Under the pieces are notes generated by a model, which saw nothing but the letters and a program-made list of their open reading frames with translations, ran no database searches and was not told the DNA's origin. This document shows positions 25,168 through 33,980 of a DNA stretch of 64,000 bases, one piece after another. Location: NCBI RefSeq assembly GCF_010686765.1, contig NZ_JAAGWF010000008.1, positions 248,001-312,000 of the forward strand, in the 5' to 3' direction. The translations under genes and the position numbers were made by a program. Source of the DNA: Geodermatophilus sabuli (GTDB lineage Bacteria; Actinomycetota; Actinomycetes; Mycobacteriales; Geodermatophilaceae). The number at the start of each line of letters is the position of its first letter. Within the stretch, counting starts at the first letter, position 1.

Positions 25168-25213
25168 ACCCCTCCCGGTTGGCTACATCTGCTGATGACC
25201 GCACGGGAGGGGT
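25168..25213 (+). terminator. Inverted repeat downstream of csrA
   Basis: Bases 25168-25177 (ACCCCTCCCG) pair perfectly with 25204-25213, with a 26-base loop, starting 19 bp past the csrA stop. It probably closes the flgN-csrA transcript. No T-run is present. Confidence 0.5.
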
Positions 25214-25349
25214 CGACCGGGCCATCGACACGGGCAAGAACTGCCGAAGAGATGCCCGCACAACTGCGGATCGCACATCGAGTGTTGTGCCCATGTCGCG
25301 CCCCTCATGCGCCAGAGTTGCCCCAAGCGCATTACAGGGGGCGATCAAC

Positions 25350-25814
25350 ATGCAACAGAACGCAGTCACTGGGTCCGGCATCGATGCCGCATCGACCGCG
25401 GGTCTCGGCACCGAGTCCGACACCGTCGTCGTCCACGTGCAGTTGCGGCCCCGGCGCGGCTCGACCCGGCGGTGCCTGGCCGCGCTGGCCGATCTGGCCG
25501 GCGAGCACCCCGAGGTGTCCTTCGCCGTCACGGGACTGAGCAAGGACGACCGCGTGGTCCGGGTGACCGTCGGCGTGGAGCTCGGCCCCCGCGATGCGGT
25601 CGCCCGGTTCTCGCCCCAGGCCCAGGCCGCCTACGCGTTCGTGAGCGCCGTGTTCACGTCGCTCTACGACCACATGCCGGTCTACGCGGTGGAGCCCAGC
25701 GGTGCCGAGCGCACCGCCGCGGCCGACCTGATGACCCGACTGGTCCCCGGCTCCGCGGGCGACGTCGTCCCGGCTCCCCGGCAGCCCTCCCCGGCCGAGC
25801 ACGTCCTGGCCTGA
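25350..25814 (+). CDS. Hypothetical protein in the flagellar locus
   Basis: The 154-residue product is not a family I recognise. After a 25-residue polar leader it has an alternating strand-helix pattern (DTVVVHVQLRPRRGSTRRCLAALADLAGEHPEVSFAVTGL, then RVVRVTVGVELGPRDAV). That could be a small ACT/ferredoxin-like fold, but this is a guess from pattern only. The ATG has AGGGGG 7 bases upstream. It sits between csrA and the sigma-like gene, so a regulatory role is possible. Longer starts read through a gene-free leader. Confidence 0.7.
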   Translation: MQQNAVTGSGIDAASTAGLGTESDTVVVHVQLRPRRGSTRRCLAALADLAGEHPEVSFAVTGLSKDDRVVRVTVGVELGPRDAVARFSPQAQAAYAFVSAVFTSLYDHMPVYAVEPSGAERTAAADLMTRLVPGSAGDVVPAPRQPSPAEHVLA

Positions 25815-25818
25815 GCAA

Positions 25819-25872
25819 GGACCCCCTGCCCCCCACCACTCGTAGGCGCACGGCGGGCCCCTGCAGGGGACC
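25819..25872 (+). repeat. Dispersed gene-end palindrome, plus-strand copy
   Basis: Five bases after the stop at 25814 the plus strand reads GGACCCCCTGC and later GCAGGGGACC. Bases 25823-25829 pair with 25863-25869. The inner core CACTCGTAGGC and GGCGGGCCCC resembles the other copies, while the stem sequence differs yet still pairs. A second hairpin (25900-25907 with 25914-25921, 8 bp) follows within 30 bp, before the sigma-like gene. Confidence 0.6.
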
Positions 25873-25969
25873 TGCTGCCTGTCGCGAGTCCCTGCCCCAC
25901 CGCCCGCAGGTCCGCGGGCGGGGGCGTGCACGGCGCCGCTGTCTTCCCCACAGTCGCTCAGGAGTCCCG

Positions 25970-27073
25970 GTGAACACCCGTATGTCCGCAACCGTCCCCG
26001 CCGACCGCGCCGCCCAGCTCCGCGACCGCGCACCCCTGGTGTTCGGCGGCCTCCCCGAGACCGAGGGCTGGGTCCTCGCCCCCATCACCGCCCGGGACCG
26101 GGTCCACTTCCGGGTGGACCGCGAGCTCCCGCTCGACGAGTTCCGTCGCGACCTGCCCGACGGCGTCACGGTGAGCTACGACCAGGGCGAGGGCCTCTAC
26201 CGGGTGGACGGCGCCAGTGGCTCGGGTCAGGTGCTGGCCGACTGGGTGCGTGCCTGGTGCGCAGGGCGTGGGTGCAGCACCGTGGGCCTGCGGGCCGAGG
26301 CCGACGTCCGGCGCCGCGCGCCGCGAGACCTGCCGCCGGCCTACCTGGACGCGCTGTGCCGCCACTACCTGCCGGTCAGCCTGAAGCGGCTGCAGCGCAA
26401 CATGAGCACGATCCGGCTGCACCTGCCCGACCCGGACGACCTCACCCAGCAGGTGAGCGAGTGGATCCTCAAGGCGGTCGGCCAGTACGACGAGACCAAG
26501 GGCGTCCCCTTCGGCGCGTTCCTGGCCACCCAGTTGTCCAAGTGGGTCCACGACCTGGGGCGCAACGCGCACGGGCGCACCGCGGCCGACACGGAGAACA
26601 AGCAGCAGAAGGCGATCGCGGCGTTCCTGACCGAGCACCAGCGTCGCCCCAGCGAGAAGGAGCTGGCCGCCTACATGGGCCAGACCGTGGCGACGCTGCG
26701 GCGCAACTCGCAGACGGTCGCGACGCTGAACGGGCTGCGCAACCTGCAGTCGCTGGACGGCGGCCCCGACGCCACCGAGATCATGCTGCCCGACACCAGC
26801 GAGGCCCCCGACGAGATCATGGGCGAGGCGGAGCAGACCCTCCTCTCGCACGCCCTGACCGCGGCGTGCGCGCCCGATCCGTCGGCACGGCCGGACCAGC
26901 GGGCCGGGCAGCCCAACGTGCTGGGCTGGGCGACGTGGTACCTGACCACGTGGGGTGGCCGGACCAAGACCCAGCTCTCCGCCGACCTGGGGACCTCGGT
27001 GCGCAACATGAACGTGCACGCCGACCGGGTCGAGAAGGTGCTCAAGCAGCGGCTGGAGGAGCTCGCGGACTGA
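25970..27073 (+). CDS. Divergent sigma-70-like protein with a novel N-terminal domain
   Basis: The 367-residue product contains a region-2-like segment at about 156-203 (DPDDLTQQVSEWILKAVGQYDETKGVPFGAFLATQLSKWVHDLGR). A region-3-like segment follows (QRRPSEKELAAYMGQTVATLRR, 224-245), and a C-terminal helix-turn-helix-like part with TKTQLSADLGTSVRNMNVHADRVEKVL. The first 120 residues are unlike any sigma domain I know. AGGAG precedes the GTG by 6 bases. It probably directs a subset of flagellar promoters or acts as a regulator. It is distinct from fliA at 20.5 kb. Confidence 0.75.
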   Translation: MNTRMSATVPADRAAQLRDRAPLVFGGLPETEGWVLAPITARDRVHFRVDRELPLDEFRRDLPDGVTVSYDQGEGLYRVDGASGSGQVLADWVRAWCAGRGCSTVGLRAEADVRRRAPRDLPPAYLDALCRHYLPVSLKRLQRNMSTIRLHLPDPDDLTQQVSEWILKAVGQYDETKGVPFGAFLATQLSKWVHDLGRNAHGRTAADTENKQQKAIAAFLTEHQRRPSEKELAAYMGQTVATLRRNSQTVATLNGLRNLQSLDGGPDATEIMLPDTSEAPDEIMGEAEQTLLSHALTAACAPDPSARPDQRAGQPNVLGWATWYLTTWGGRTKTQLSADLGTSVRNMNVHADRVEKVLKQRLEELAD

Positions 27074-27125
27074 CCGGGTTCCGCGCCGAAATGCCGCCGA
27101 TCCGGGTCCATCGGGGCCCCGGCCT

Positions 27126-27133
27126 GCCGATAT
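27126..27133 (+). promoter_or_regulatory. Isolated GCCGATAT box upstream of the 27.2-kb gene pair
   Basis: GCCGATAT differs by one base from the sigma28 minus-ten consensus and lies 79 bp before the GTG at 27212. No convincing minus-35 sequence stands 11-12 bases upstream, so it may be chance. Confidence 0.25.
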
Positions 27134-27211
27134 CTCCAGCGTGACCGACTGCACGGGGGCCCACCGCGACAGCGGGCCCGTGCCGGCGGCGCCGCCCCGG
27201 GATACCGCCCG

Positions 27212-27556
27212 GTGAGCGCGCTCGCCGCGGGGGAGCCGATGCCCGACGTCCTGGTGCCGCACTGGCTGGCCGAGACCGACCGTGCGCTGCTGGCCCACGT
27301 CGTCCGTGCCGCGCTGGAGGACCCCGACCTGCATCCCGTCGCCGCCGTCCACCTGGCCGACGTGCTCACCGAACTGCACGTCGCGGCCGCCCGCGACGCG
27401 GTGTGGCCGGCGTCGGCGGCCCGCGTCCGGCGGGTCACCGGGTGGAGTGCCGACGTCCTGCCCGTGCGGCTGTCCGCCCGCGAGCTCGCGAGCGTGCTCG
27501 CCCTGCCGACGACGCCGGACCCGCTGCGCGGGCGGCTGGTCGGAGGGCGGCCGTGA
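27212..27556 (+). CDS. Hypothetical protein, first of a coupled pair
   Basis: The 114-residue product has no recognisable domain. It is mostly helical (LAETDRALLAHVVRAALEDPDLHPVAAVHLADVLTELHVAAARDAVW). The GTG at 27212 has a weak ribosome site; the ATG at 27239 with GGGGGAG upstream is a good alternative. It overlaps the next gene by GTGA. Position at the end of the flagellar locus suggests, but does not prove, a motility role. Confidence 0.65.
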   Translation: MSALAAGEPMPDVLVPHWLAETDRALLAHVVRAALEDPDLHPVAAVHLADVLTELHVAAARDAVWPASAARVRRVTGWSADVLPVRLSARELASVLALPTTPDPLRGRLVGGRP

Positions 27557-28311
27557 CCGCGGGGCGGTTCGGTGGCGCCGGGCTCCTGCAGCGGCTGCGA
27601 CCCGTGCCCGTCACCGCGGCCGACCTGCGCCGGGTGGCCGACCGGGTGCTCCCCGCGCTGGCCACGGAGGGACTGGTCCTCGGCGTGACCGACGACCGGG
27701 CGGATGGCCCGGTCCTCGTCGTCGAGGAGGGCGAGCGGCGGGCCCGGACGCCGCTGCGCGACCTCGCCGAGGACATGACCGACGCCCGGGTCGGCGCGAC
27801 GCCCGAGGCGCTGGCCGCGGCGCTGACCGCCTGGGTCCAGGCCCGCCCCGTCCCCGATGCGGCGGCGGCGGCGACCGGCATCGCGGTCCTCGACTGGACC
27901 GATCGCAGCCAGTCAGCGGTCGGCTGGCGGATCGTCGTCCGCCGGGGTCCGGCCGCGCTGCCGTGGCGCCCGTCGGCCGCTGCGGACGGGCGCGCCGTGC
28001 ACGCCGTCCGGACGGCGGCGCTCGGCCGCGCCGAGAGCGTCGCCGGTGAGCTGCGCGTCGAGGGGCCGGTGGCGCTCTGGTCGCATCCGGAGCTGCCACT
28101 GCTCGCCTCCGCGGTGCTCGCCAGCCCCGAGCGGCTGCTCGCCCGGATCGCCGCGGCCGGCCTGCGGATGGCCGACCCGCACGTCGTGGTGACCCCCCGC
28201 TCGGCGGTCGCCTGCGCCGACGCGGGCGTCGCCGCGCGGCTGGCCGGGGAGACCGGCGAGGCGTGCCTCCGGCTGCCCTGGCGTCAGCTGTCCCAGCTGC
28301 GCTGGACCTGA
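27553..28311 (+). CDS. Hypothetical protein, second of a coupled pair
   Basis: The 252-residue product is not a family I recognise. It has alternating helices and short strands and no membrane segment or signal peptide (LVLGVTDDRADGPVLVVEEGERRARTPLRDLAEDM; TGIAVLDWTDRSQSAVGWRIVVRRG). Start is GTG inside the stop of the preceding gene. It ends 94 bp from the convergent gene at 28,406 with a palindromic element between. Confidence 0.65.
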   Translation: MTAGRFGGAGLLQRLRPVPVTAADLRRVADRVLPALATEGLVLGVTDDRADGPVLVVEEGERRARTPLRDLAEDMTDARVGATPEALAAALTAWVQARPVPDAAAAATGIAVLDWTDRSQSAVGWRIVVRRGPAALPWRPSAAADGRAVHAVRTAALGRAESVAGELRVEGPVALWSHPELPLLASAVLASPERLLARIAAAGLRMADPHVVVTPRSAVACADAGVAARLAGETGEACLRLPWRQLSQLRWT

Positions 28312-28405
28312 AGACCCCGTCCCGGGCTCCACGCCCTGCCGTGGCCCAGGCTCGCCGCGGGCCTGCGAGAGGTGAGGGGGGTGGGGTCCTTCCGGGGGGC
28401 CTCTC
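28312..28405. repeat. Dispersed gene-end palindrome between convergent genes
   Basis: The minus strand reads TAG, then CCTGAGAGAGG, then GGACCCCACC, and ends GGGACGGGGTC just before the plus-strand stop. Bases 28313-28318 pair with 28383-28388, and a C/G triplet pairs further in. It can fold in either transcript, so it may serve as a bidirectional terminator. It contains the family core (CTCGCAGGC, CGCGGCG). Confidence 0.6.
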
Positions 28406-30445
28406 TCAGGCTAGGTGGCCGAACTCCCAGTGCCACGGCTCCGGCTTCTCGCCGCCGGGTCGCGCCCAGTCCGGCTGGACGAACCCGAACCGGCCCGCGT
28501 TGGCCGCCATCCACGCCGACTGCGGCGTCCCCGCCACGTTGACGCCGCCGCACAGGTCGATCGCCAGCGCCCAGCCGTGGTTCGAGGTGCCGGGGACGGC
28601 GGCCAGGGCCGGCTTGGTCCGGAACGCGGTCACCTGGGCGGCCAGCGAGCGGTAGGAGTCGGTGATGCACAGCGGGCGCTCGAAGGCGGCCGTGAACGCC
28701 TCGGCCAGCGCCGCGTAGCCGGCCGCGGCATCGCACCGCAGGGCGTGCCCGCGGGCGATCGAGCACAGCGCGGGCGCCGGGATGCCCCCGTTGGTCCAGC
28801 CGCCCCAGGCCGGGCTCACCGGACCCGGTGGCGGCGGCACGGCACCGCAGGCGCTGCGGCCCGAGGTGCCGGCCGGGAGTGCGGCGTTGGGCTGCGCCGC
28901 GGCCGCCAGGGTGACCCGCACCGCCCCGGTGACGTCCGACAGGGGGCGGACGCCGACCTGGTAGGTGGCCGCCGACGCGCCGACGACCTGCCCCTCGCCG
29001 AGGTAGATGCCCACGTCCGACCCGCCGTCGGCGAACACCAGGTCGCCGATCTGCAGCTGGCTCAGGGGGACGGCGGACCCCGTCCGCCACTGGTCGGCGG
29101 CCGAGGTCGGCACCGCGTGGCCGGCCAGCAGCCAGGCGCCGGCCGCCAGCCCGCCGCAGTCGTAGGCGTCGGGCCCGACGCCGCCGGGGACGTAGGGCTT
29201 GCCGACCTGGGCCAGCGCGCTGCTCACCGCGGCCACGGTCTCCGCGGGCAGCACGGTGACCGGCCGGTTGCCGGCGACGGACCATGCCACGCCGGGGACC
29301 GGCTGGCCTTCGCCGTCCAGCGCGGGGGAGAAGCCCGGGGGCAGGGCCGCCGGATCGGCGAGGGACGCCGCCGACGGCGGCCGGATGCCGGCCGCGGCCA
29401 GTGTGCCGAGGAGGTCCTGCCAGCGGCGCAGCGCCTGCTGGGCGCCCTCCTGGGCGGGGACCGGGACGGCGCCGACCGTGGTGAGCCGGGCGGCGACGTC
29501 CGCGGGCAGCCCGCCGGCCTCCGCGCGGAGGTCCGCGAGGACGCCGGCGGCCTGCGCCTCGATCGCGGCGACGGCGGCCTGCGCGGTGGCGACCCGGTGG
29601 ACGGCGAGCTCGAGATCGGTCCCGGCCCGCCCGGCCCGGACGACGGTGCGCTCCAGGTCGCGGTCGGCCCGCTCGGCCACCGACGACTCGTGCAGCACGT
29701 CGGGGGCCGCTGCCGGGTCGTCCAGGTCCAGCGTGAGCAGCGGATGGCGGCTCTCGGGTGTGGAGCGGTAGAGGGCGGCCGCCCGGGCGCCCACGGCGGC
29801 CCGCTCGGCGGCGACCCGCGCCCGGGCGGCCCGCTCGGCCTCCTGGGCGCTGGCCAGCTCGGCCCGCCGGGCAGCGAGGTCCTGCTCGAGGGAGCGGTAG
29901 CGGGCGGCGCCGTCGGTCATCCTGCTGTGGGCGGTGAGGGCGAGGTCCGGTGTGCCGGTCGGCTCGGCGGCGGTGCCGGTCGCCTGCGTGCCCGGGAACA
30001 CCAGGCCGGCCAGCACGGGCAGGGCGAGACCGAGCGCCGCCAGCGACAGCCGCAGCCGCCAGCGCCGGGTCCCGGTGCCGGGCTCGGTGCGGCGGGAGCC
30101 GGGCTTCCTGCGCGACGTCCGGGCGGGCTTGCCCGCCGTGGGGCGACCGCGCCGGCCCGGGGCCGGGCGGCGGGCGGGGCGGCCGGTCGTGGAGCCGGCG
30201 GTCCGGGCGGCGAGGGCGGCCTCGAGCGCCTTCGCCTGCGCGGGGGTGAGCGGGGGGCGGGACCGCGCCGTCCCGGCGGGGGAGGTCCGGGTGGACGGTC
30301 GGCCCGCCGAGGACGGGCGGGCGCCGGTGCGGCGGGCGGCGGCTTCGCGGGCCGAGGCGAGCAGGGCGGCATCGGGCGTGGCGCCGCGCGCGTCCGCGGG
30401 GCGGGGCCGGCCCGGCCGGGGACCGGGCGTGCGTGGTGCAGGCAC
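28406..30445 (-). CDS. Membrane-anchored cell-wall hydrolase: coiled coil, degenerate NlpC/P60, VanY-type D,D-carboxypeptidase
   Basis: The 679-residue protein has a basic proline-rich cytoplasmic tail (1-128), one membrane segment (about 131-151) and an alanine-rich coiled coil (about 180-320). An NlpC/P60-like domain (about 400-515) and a C-terminal M15B/VanY carboxypeptidase domain (about 575-679) follow. The M15 residues are intact: SNHGWALAID gives His623 and Asp630, and PWHWEF gives His672. The NlpC/P60 part has Cys430 in DCGGL, but the usual catalytic His before VGIYLG is Asp477, so it is probably inactive. Start is GTG. It likely trims stem peptides outside the membrane. Confidence 0.85.
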   Translation of the reverse strand: MPAPRTPGPRPGRPRPADARGATPDAALLASAREAAARRTGARPSSAGRPSTRTSPAGTARSRPPLTPAQAKALEAALAARTAGSTTGRPARRPAPGRRGRPTAGKPARTSRRKPGSRRTEPGTGTRRWRLRLSLAALGLALPVLAGLVFPGTQATGTAAEPTGTPDLALTAHSRMTDGAARYRSLEQDLAARRAELASAQEAERAARARVAAERAAVGARAAALYRSTPESRHPLLTLDLDDPAAAPDVLHESSVAERADRDLERTVVRAGRAGTDLELAVHRVATAQAAVAAIEAQAAGVLADLRAEAGGLPADVAARLTTVGAVPVPAQEGAQQALRRWQDLLGTLAAAGIRPPSAASLADPAALPPGFSPALDGEGQPVPGVAWSVAGNRPVTVLPAETVAAVSSALAQVGKPYVPGGVGPDAYDCGGLAAGAWLLAGHAVPTSAADQWRTGSAVPLSQLQIGDLVFADGGSDVGIYLGEGQVVGASAATYQVGVRPLSDVTGAVRVTLAAAAQPNAALPAGTSGRSACGAVPPPPGPVSPAWGGWTNGGIPAPALCSIARGHALRCDAAAGYAALAEAFTAAFERPLCITDSYRSLAAQVTAFRTKPALAAVPGTSNHGWALAIDLCGGVNVAGTPQSAWMAANAGRFGFVQPDWARPGGEKPEPWHWEFGHLA

Positions 30446-30556
30446 TGCGGTCCCCCGGCGGTCTCGTCCTACGCGGCCGGCTCCGCAGGTGCAGCGGAGC
30501 TCGTGCCGTCGTATCGACGGGCCCGGGAGGCCAGCGGAGGGGTTCCGGGGGCGGGG

Positions 30557-30802
30557 TCACCCCTCCGGGGGAGGGTGATCCACAGGTGGCACCCGATCGG
30601 CGTACGTGTCGGCCGCCGGCGGCCACCACGCACCGTGACGGTGCTCGAGCGGGATGCGGAGCTCACCGCCGTCCTCGGTGGAGACGACCAGCTCGACCCG
30701 CGCCACGCGACGGTCGGCGCCCGCGACCCGCACCACCCGGCCGGTCGCCAGCGGCAGCGGCGGGAGGACGAGGGCATCCCCGGCGGTGGAGGACTCGGCC
30801 AT
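30557..30802 (-). CDS. Small hypothetical protein
   Basis: The 81-residue product from the ATG at 30802 is preceded by AAGGAG at 6 bases. The sequence (RVVRVAGADRRVARVELVVSTEDGGELRIPLEHRHGAWWPP) suggests a small beta-rich fold. I recognise no family. A longer in-frame start upstream reads through the palindrome region and is not credible. Confidence 0.6.
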   Translation of the reverse strand: MAESSTAGDALVLPPLPLATGRVVRVAGADRRVARVELVVSTEDGGELRIPLEHRHGAWWPPAADTYADRVPPVDHPPPEG

Positions 30803-30907
30803 GCGGCTCCTTCCCGGGCGGTGGCGTCGGCGGTCCCGGCGTGCATGCTGCCGGAAACGCCCAGGTCCCGTCGTCCGCGTCGGACGCCGCGGGGAGCATC
30901 GCCGTGT

Positions 30908-30963
30908 CCCCGCTGCAGGTCCCGCCGCGAGCTGGCGAGCGATGGGGGCAGCGGGGTCCTCTC
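30908..30963 (-). repeat. Dispersed gene-end palindrome after gltA
   Basis: Directly from the gltA stop the minus strand reads TGAGAGAGGACCCCGCTGC and closes with GCAGCGGGG. Bases 30908-30916 pair perfectly with 30948-30956 (9 bp). Compared with the fliG copy, the stem has changed from CCCCGTCC/GGACGGGG to CCCCGCTG/CAGCGGGG: both arms changed together. The core is CGCTCGCCAGCTCG and GGCGGGACC. Confidence 0.75.
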
Positions 30964-32280
<1,317 letters not shown>

Positions 32281-32332
32281 CGGTACGGACGCTACTCACG
32301 ACGTCGGGACGCCGCACAGGGCCCCGGCGTCC

Positions 32333-32380
32333 GACCCCGTCGGGGGCCCCGCCCTCAGCGTCGGAGGACGGGGCCCGTCC
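32333..32380 (-). repeat. Dispersed gene-end palindrome after fumC
   Basis: Starting at the fumC stop, the minus strand reads GGGCCCCGTCC and returns GACGGGGTC. Bases 32335-32341 pair with 32367-32373 (7 bp), with GGGCGGGGCCCC inside. It is a family member lacking the GAGAGAGG lead and probably terminates fumC ahead of gltA. Confidence 0.6.
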
Positions 32381-33811
32381 TCAGGGGTGGGTCATGGAGA
32401 GGACGTCGAGCGCCTCGTCGAGCTGGGCCTCGGTGAGCTTGCCCTGCTCGACGTAGCCGCGCTCCACCACGACCTGACGGATCGTCTTCTGCTCGGCCAG
32501 CGACTGCTTGGCCACCTTGGCCGCCTCCTCGTAGCCGATGTACTTGTTCAGCGGCGTCACGATGGACGGCGAGGACTCGGCCAGCTCTCGGCAGCGCTCG
32601 ACGTTGGCGGTGATGCCGTCGACGGTCCGGTCGGCCAGGATCCGGCTGACGTTGGACAGCAGCCGGATCGACTCGAGCACGTTGCGGGCCATCAGCGGCA
32701 GGGTCACGTTGAGCTCGAAGTTGCCGGTCGTGCCGGCGAAGGCGACCGCGGCGTCGTTGCCGATGACCTGGGCGGCCACCTGGATCGTCGCCTCGGGGAT
32801 CACCGGGTTCACCTTGCCCGGCATGATCGAGCTGCCCGGCTGCAGGTCGGGCAGGAAGATCTCGCCGAGTCCGGTCCGCGGGCCCGAGCCCATCCAGCGC
32901 AGGTCGTTGGCGATCTTCACCAGGCCGACGGCGATGGTGCGCAGCTGCCCGGAGGCCTCGACGAGCGAGTCGCGGGAGCTCTGCGCCTCGAAGTGGTCGC
33001 GGGCCTCGGTGAGCGGGAGGTCCAGCTCGCCGGCCAGCCGCTCGATGATGGCGGCGGCGAACCCGGGCGGGGTGTTGATGCCGGTGCCGACAGCGGTGCC
33101 GCCCAGGGGCAGCTCGCCGATCCGGGGCAGCGAGGCGCGCAGCCGCTCGACGCCGTACCGGATGGCGGCCGCGTAGCCGCCGAACTCCTGGCCGAGGGTG
33201 ACCGGGGTGGCGTCCATCAGGTGCGTGCGCCCGCTCTTGACCACCTCGGCGAACTCGTCCGCCTTGCGCGAGAGCGACAGCTCCAGGTGCTGCAGCGCCG
33301 GGATCAGGTCGCGGACGATGGCGCCGGTCGCGGCCACGTGGATCGCCGAGGGGAAGACGTCGTTGGACGACTGCGAGGCGTTGACGTGGTCGTTGGGGTG
33401 GACCGGGCTGCCCAGCGCCTCGGTGGCGAGGGTGGCGATGACCTCGTTGGTGTTCATGTTGCTCGACGTCCCCGAGCCGGTCTGGAAGACGTCGATGGGG
33501 AAGTGGTCGTCCCACTCGCCACGGGCGACGGCAGCCGCGGTGGTGACGATGGCGTCGGCGACCTCCTGCGGGAGCACACCCAGGGAGGCGTTGACCGCGG
33601 CGGCCGCCCCCTTGATGGCGGCCAGCGCGCCGATCAGCTCCCGTTCGATGGGGGTCCCCGAGATCGGGAAGTTCTCGACGGCGCGCTGCGTCTGCGCCCG
33701 CCACTTCGCCCAGGCGGGGACCCGCACCTCGCCCATGGAGTCGTGCTCGACGCGGTACTCAGCGCCGTCCTGCGCTGCGCCGTCCTGAGGGGCCGTGTTG
33801 TCGGCGGGCAT
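32381..33811 (-). CDS. fumC: Class II fumarate hydratase
   Basis: This enzyme hydrates fumarate to L-malate. The 476-residue product carries the fumarase/aspartase signature [11 protein letters not shown], the [11 protein letters not shown] substrate-binding segment and [23 protein letters not shown] lies 8 bases before the ATG, and a TAGGGT box about 55 bp upstream could be the promoter. It corresponds by synteny to Rv1098c (fum) of M. tuberculosis. Confidence 0.96.
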   Translation of the reverse strand: MPADNTAPQDGAAQDGAEYRVEHDSMGEVRVPAWAKWRAQTQRAVENFPISGTPIERELIGALAAIKGAAAAVNASLGVLPQEVADAIVTTAAAVARGEWDDHFPIDVFQTGSGTSSNMNTNEVIATLATEALGSPVHPNDHVNASQSSNDVFPSAIHVAATGAIVRDLIPALQHLELSLSRKADEFAEVVKSGRTHLMDATPVTLGQEFGGYAAAIRYGVERLRASLPRIGELPLGGTAVGTGINTPPGFAAAIIERLAGELDLPLTEARDHFEAQSSRDSLVEASGQLRTIAVGLVKIANDLRWMGSGPRTGLGEIFLPDLQPGSSIMPGKVNPVIPEATIQVAAQVIGNDAAVAFAGTTGNFELNVTLPLMARNVLESIRLLSNVSRILADRTVDGITANVERCRELAESSPSIVTPLNKYIGYEEAAKVAKQSLAEQKTIRQVVVERGYVEQGKLTEAQLDEALDVLSMTHP

Positions 33812-33936
33812 GCTGCAGCTCCCGTGTGTGGTGTGTGGTCACAGTTCTCCGGGGCCGACCCTAGATCCCCGGCAGGACGCGCCCGGGACCGCGCCGGAGG
33901 GCGGCCGCCGTCCTGTCCCGCGCAGCAGGGGGCCTC

Positions 33937-33942
33937 TAGCAT
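33937..33942 (+). promoter_or_regulatory. Minus-ten box upstream of the 33,981 gene
   Basis: TAGCAT stands 38 bp before the ATG at 33981, giving a leader of about 30 bases with GAGGAG as ribosome site. No clear minus-35 element is visible. Confidence 0.4.
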
Positions 33943-33980
33943 CCCGACCGCCGCCACCCGCACCCGAGGAGCCCGGACCG

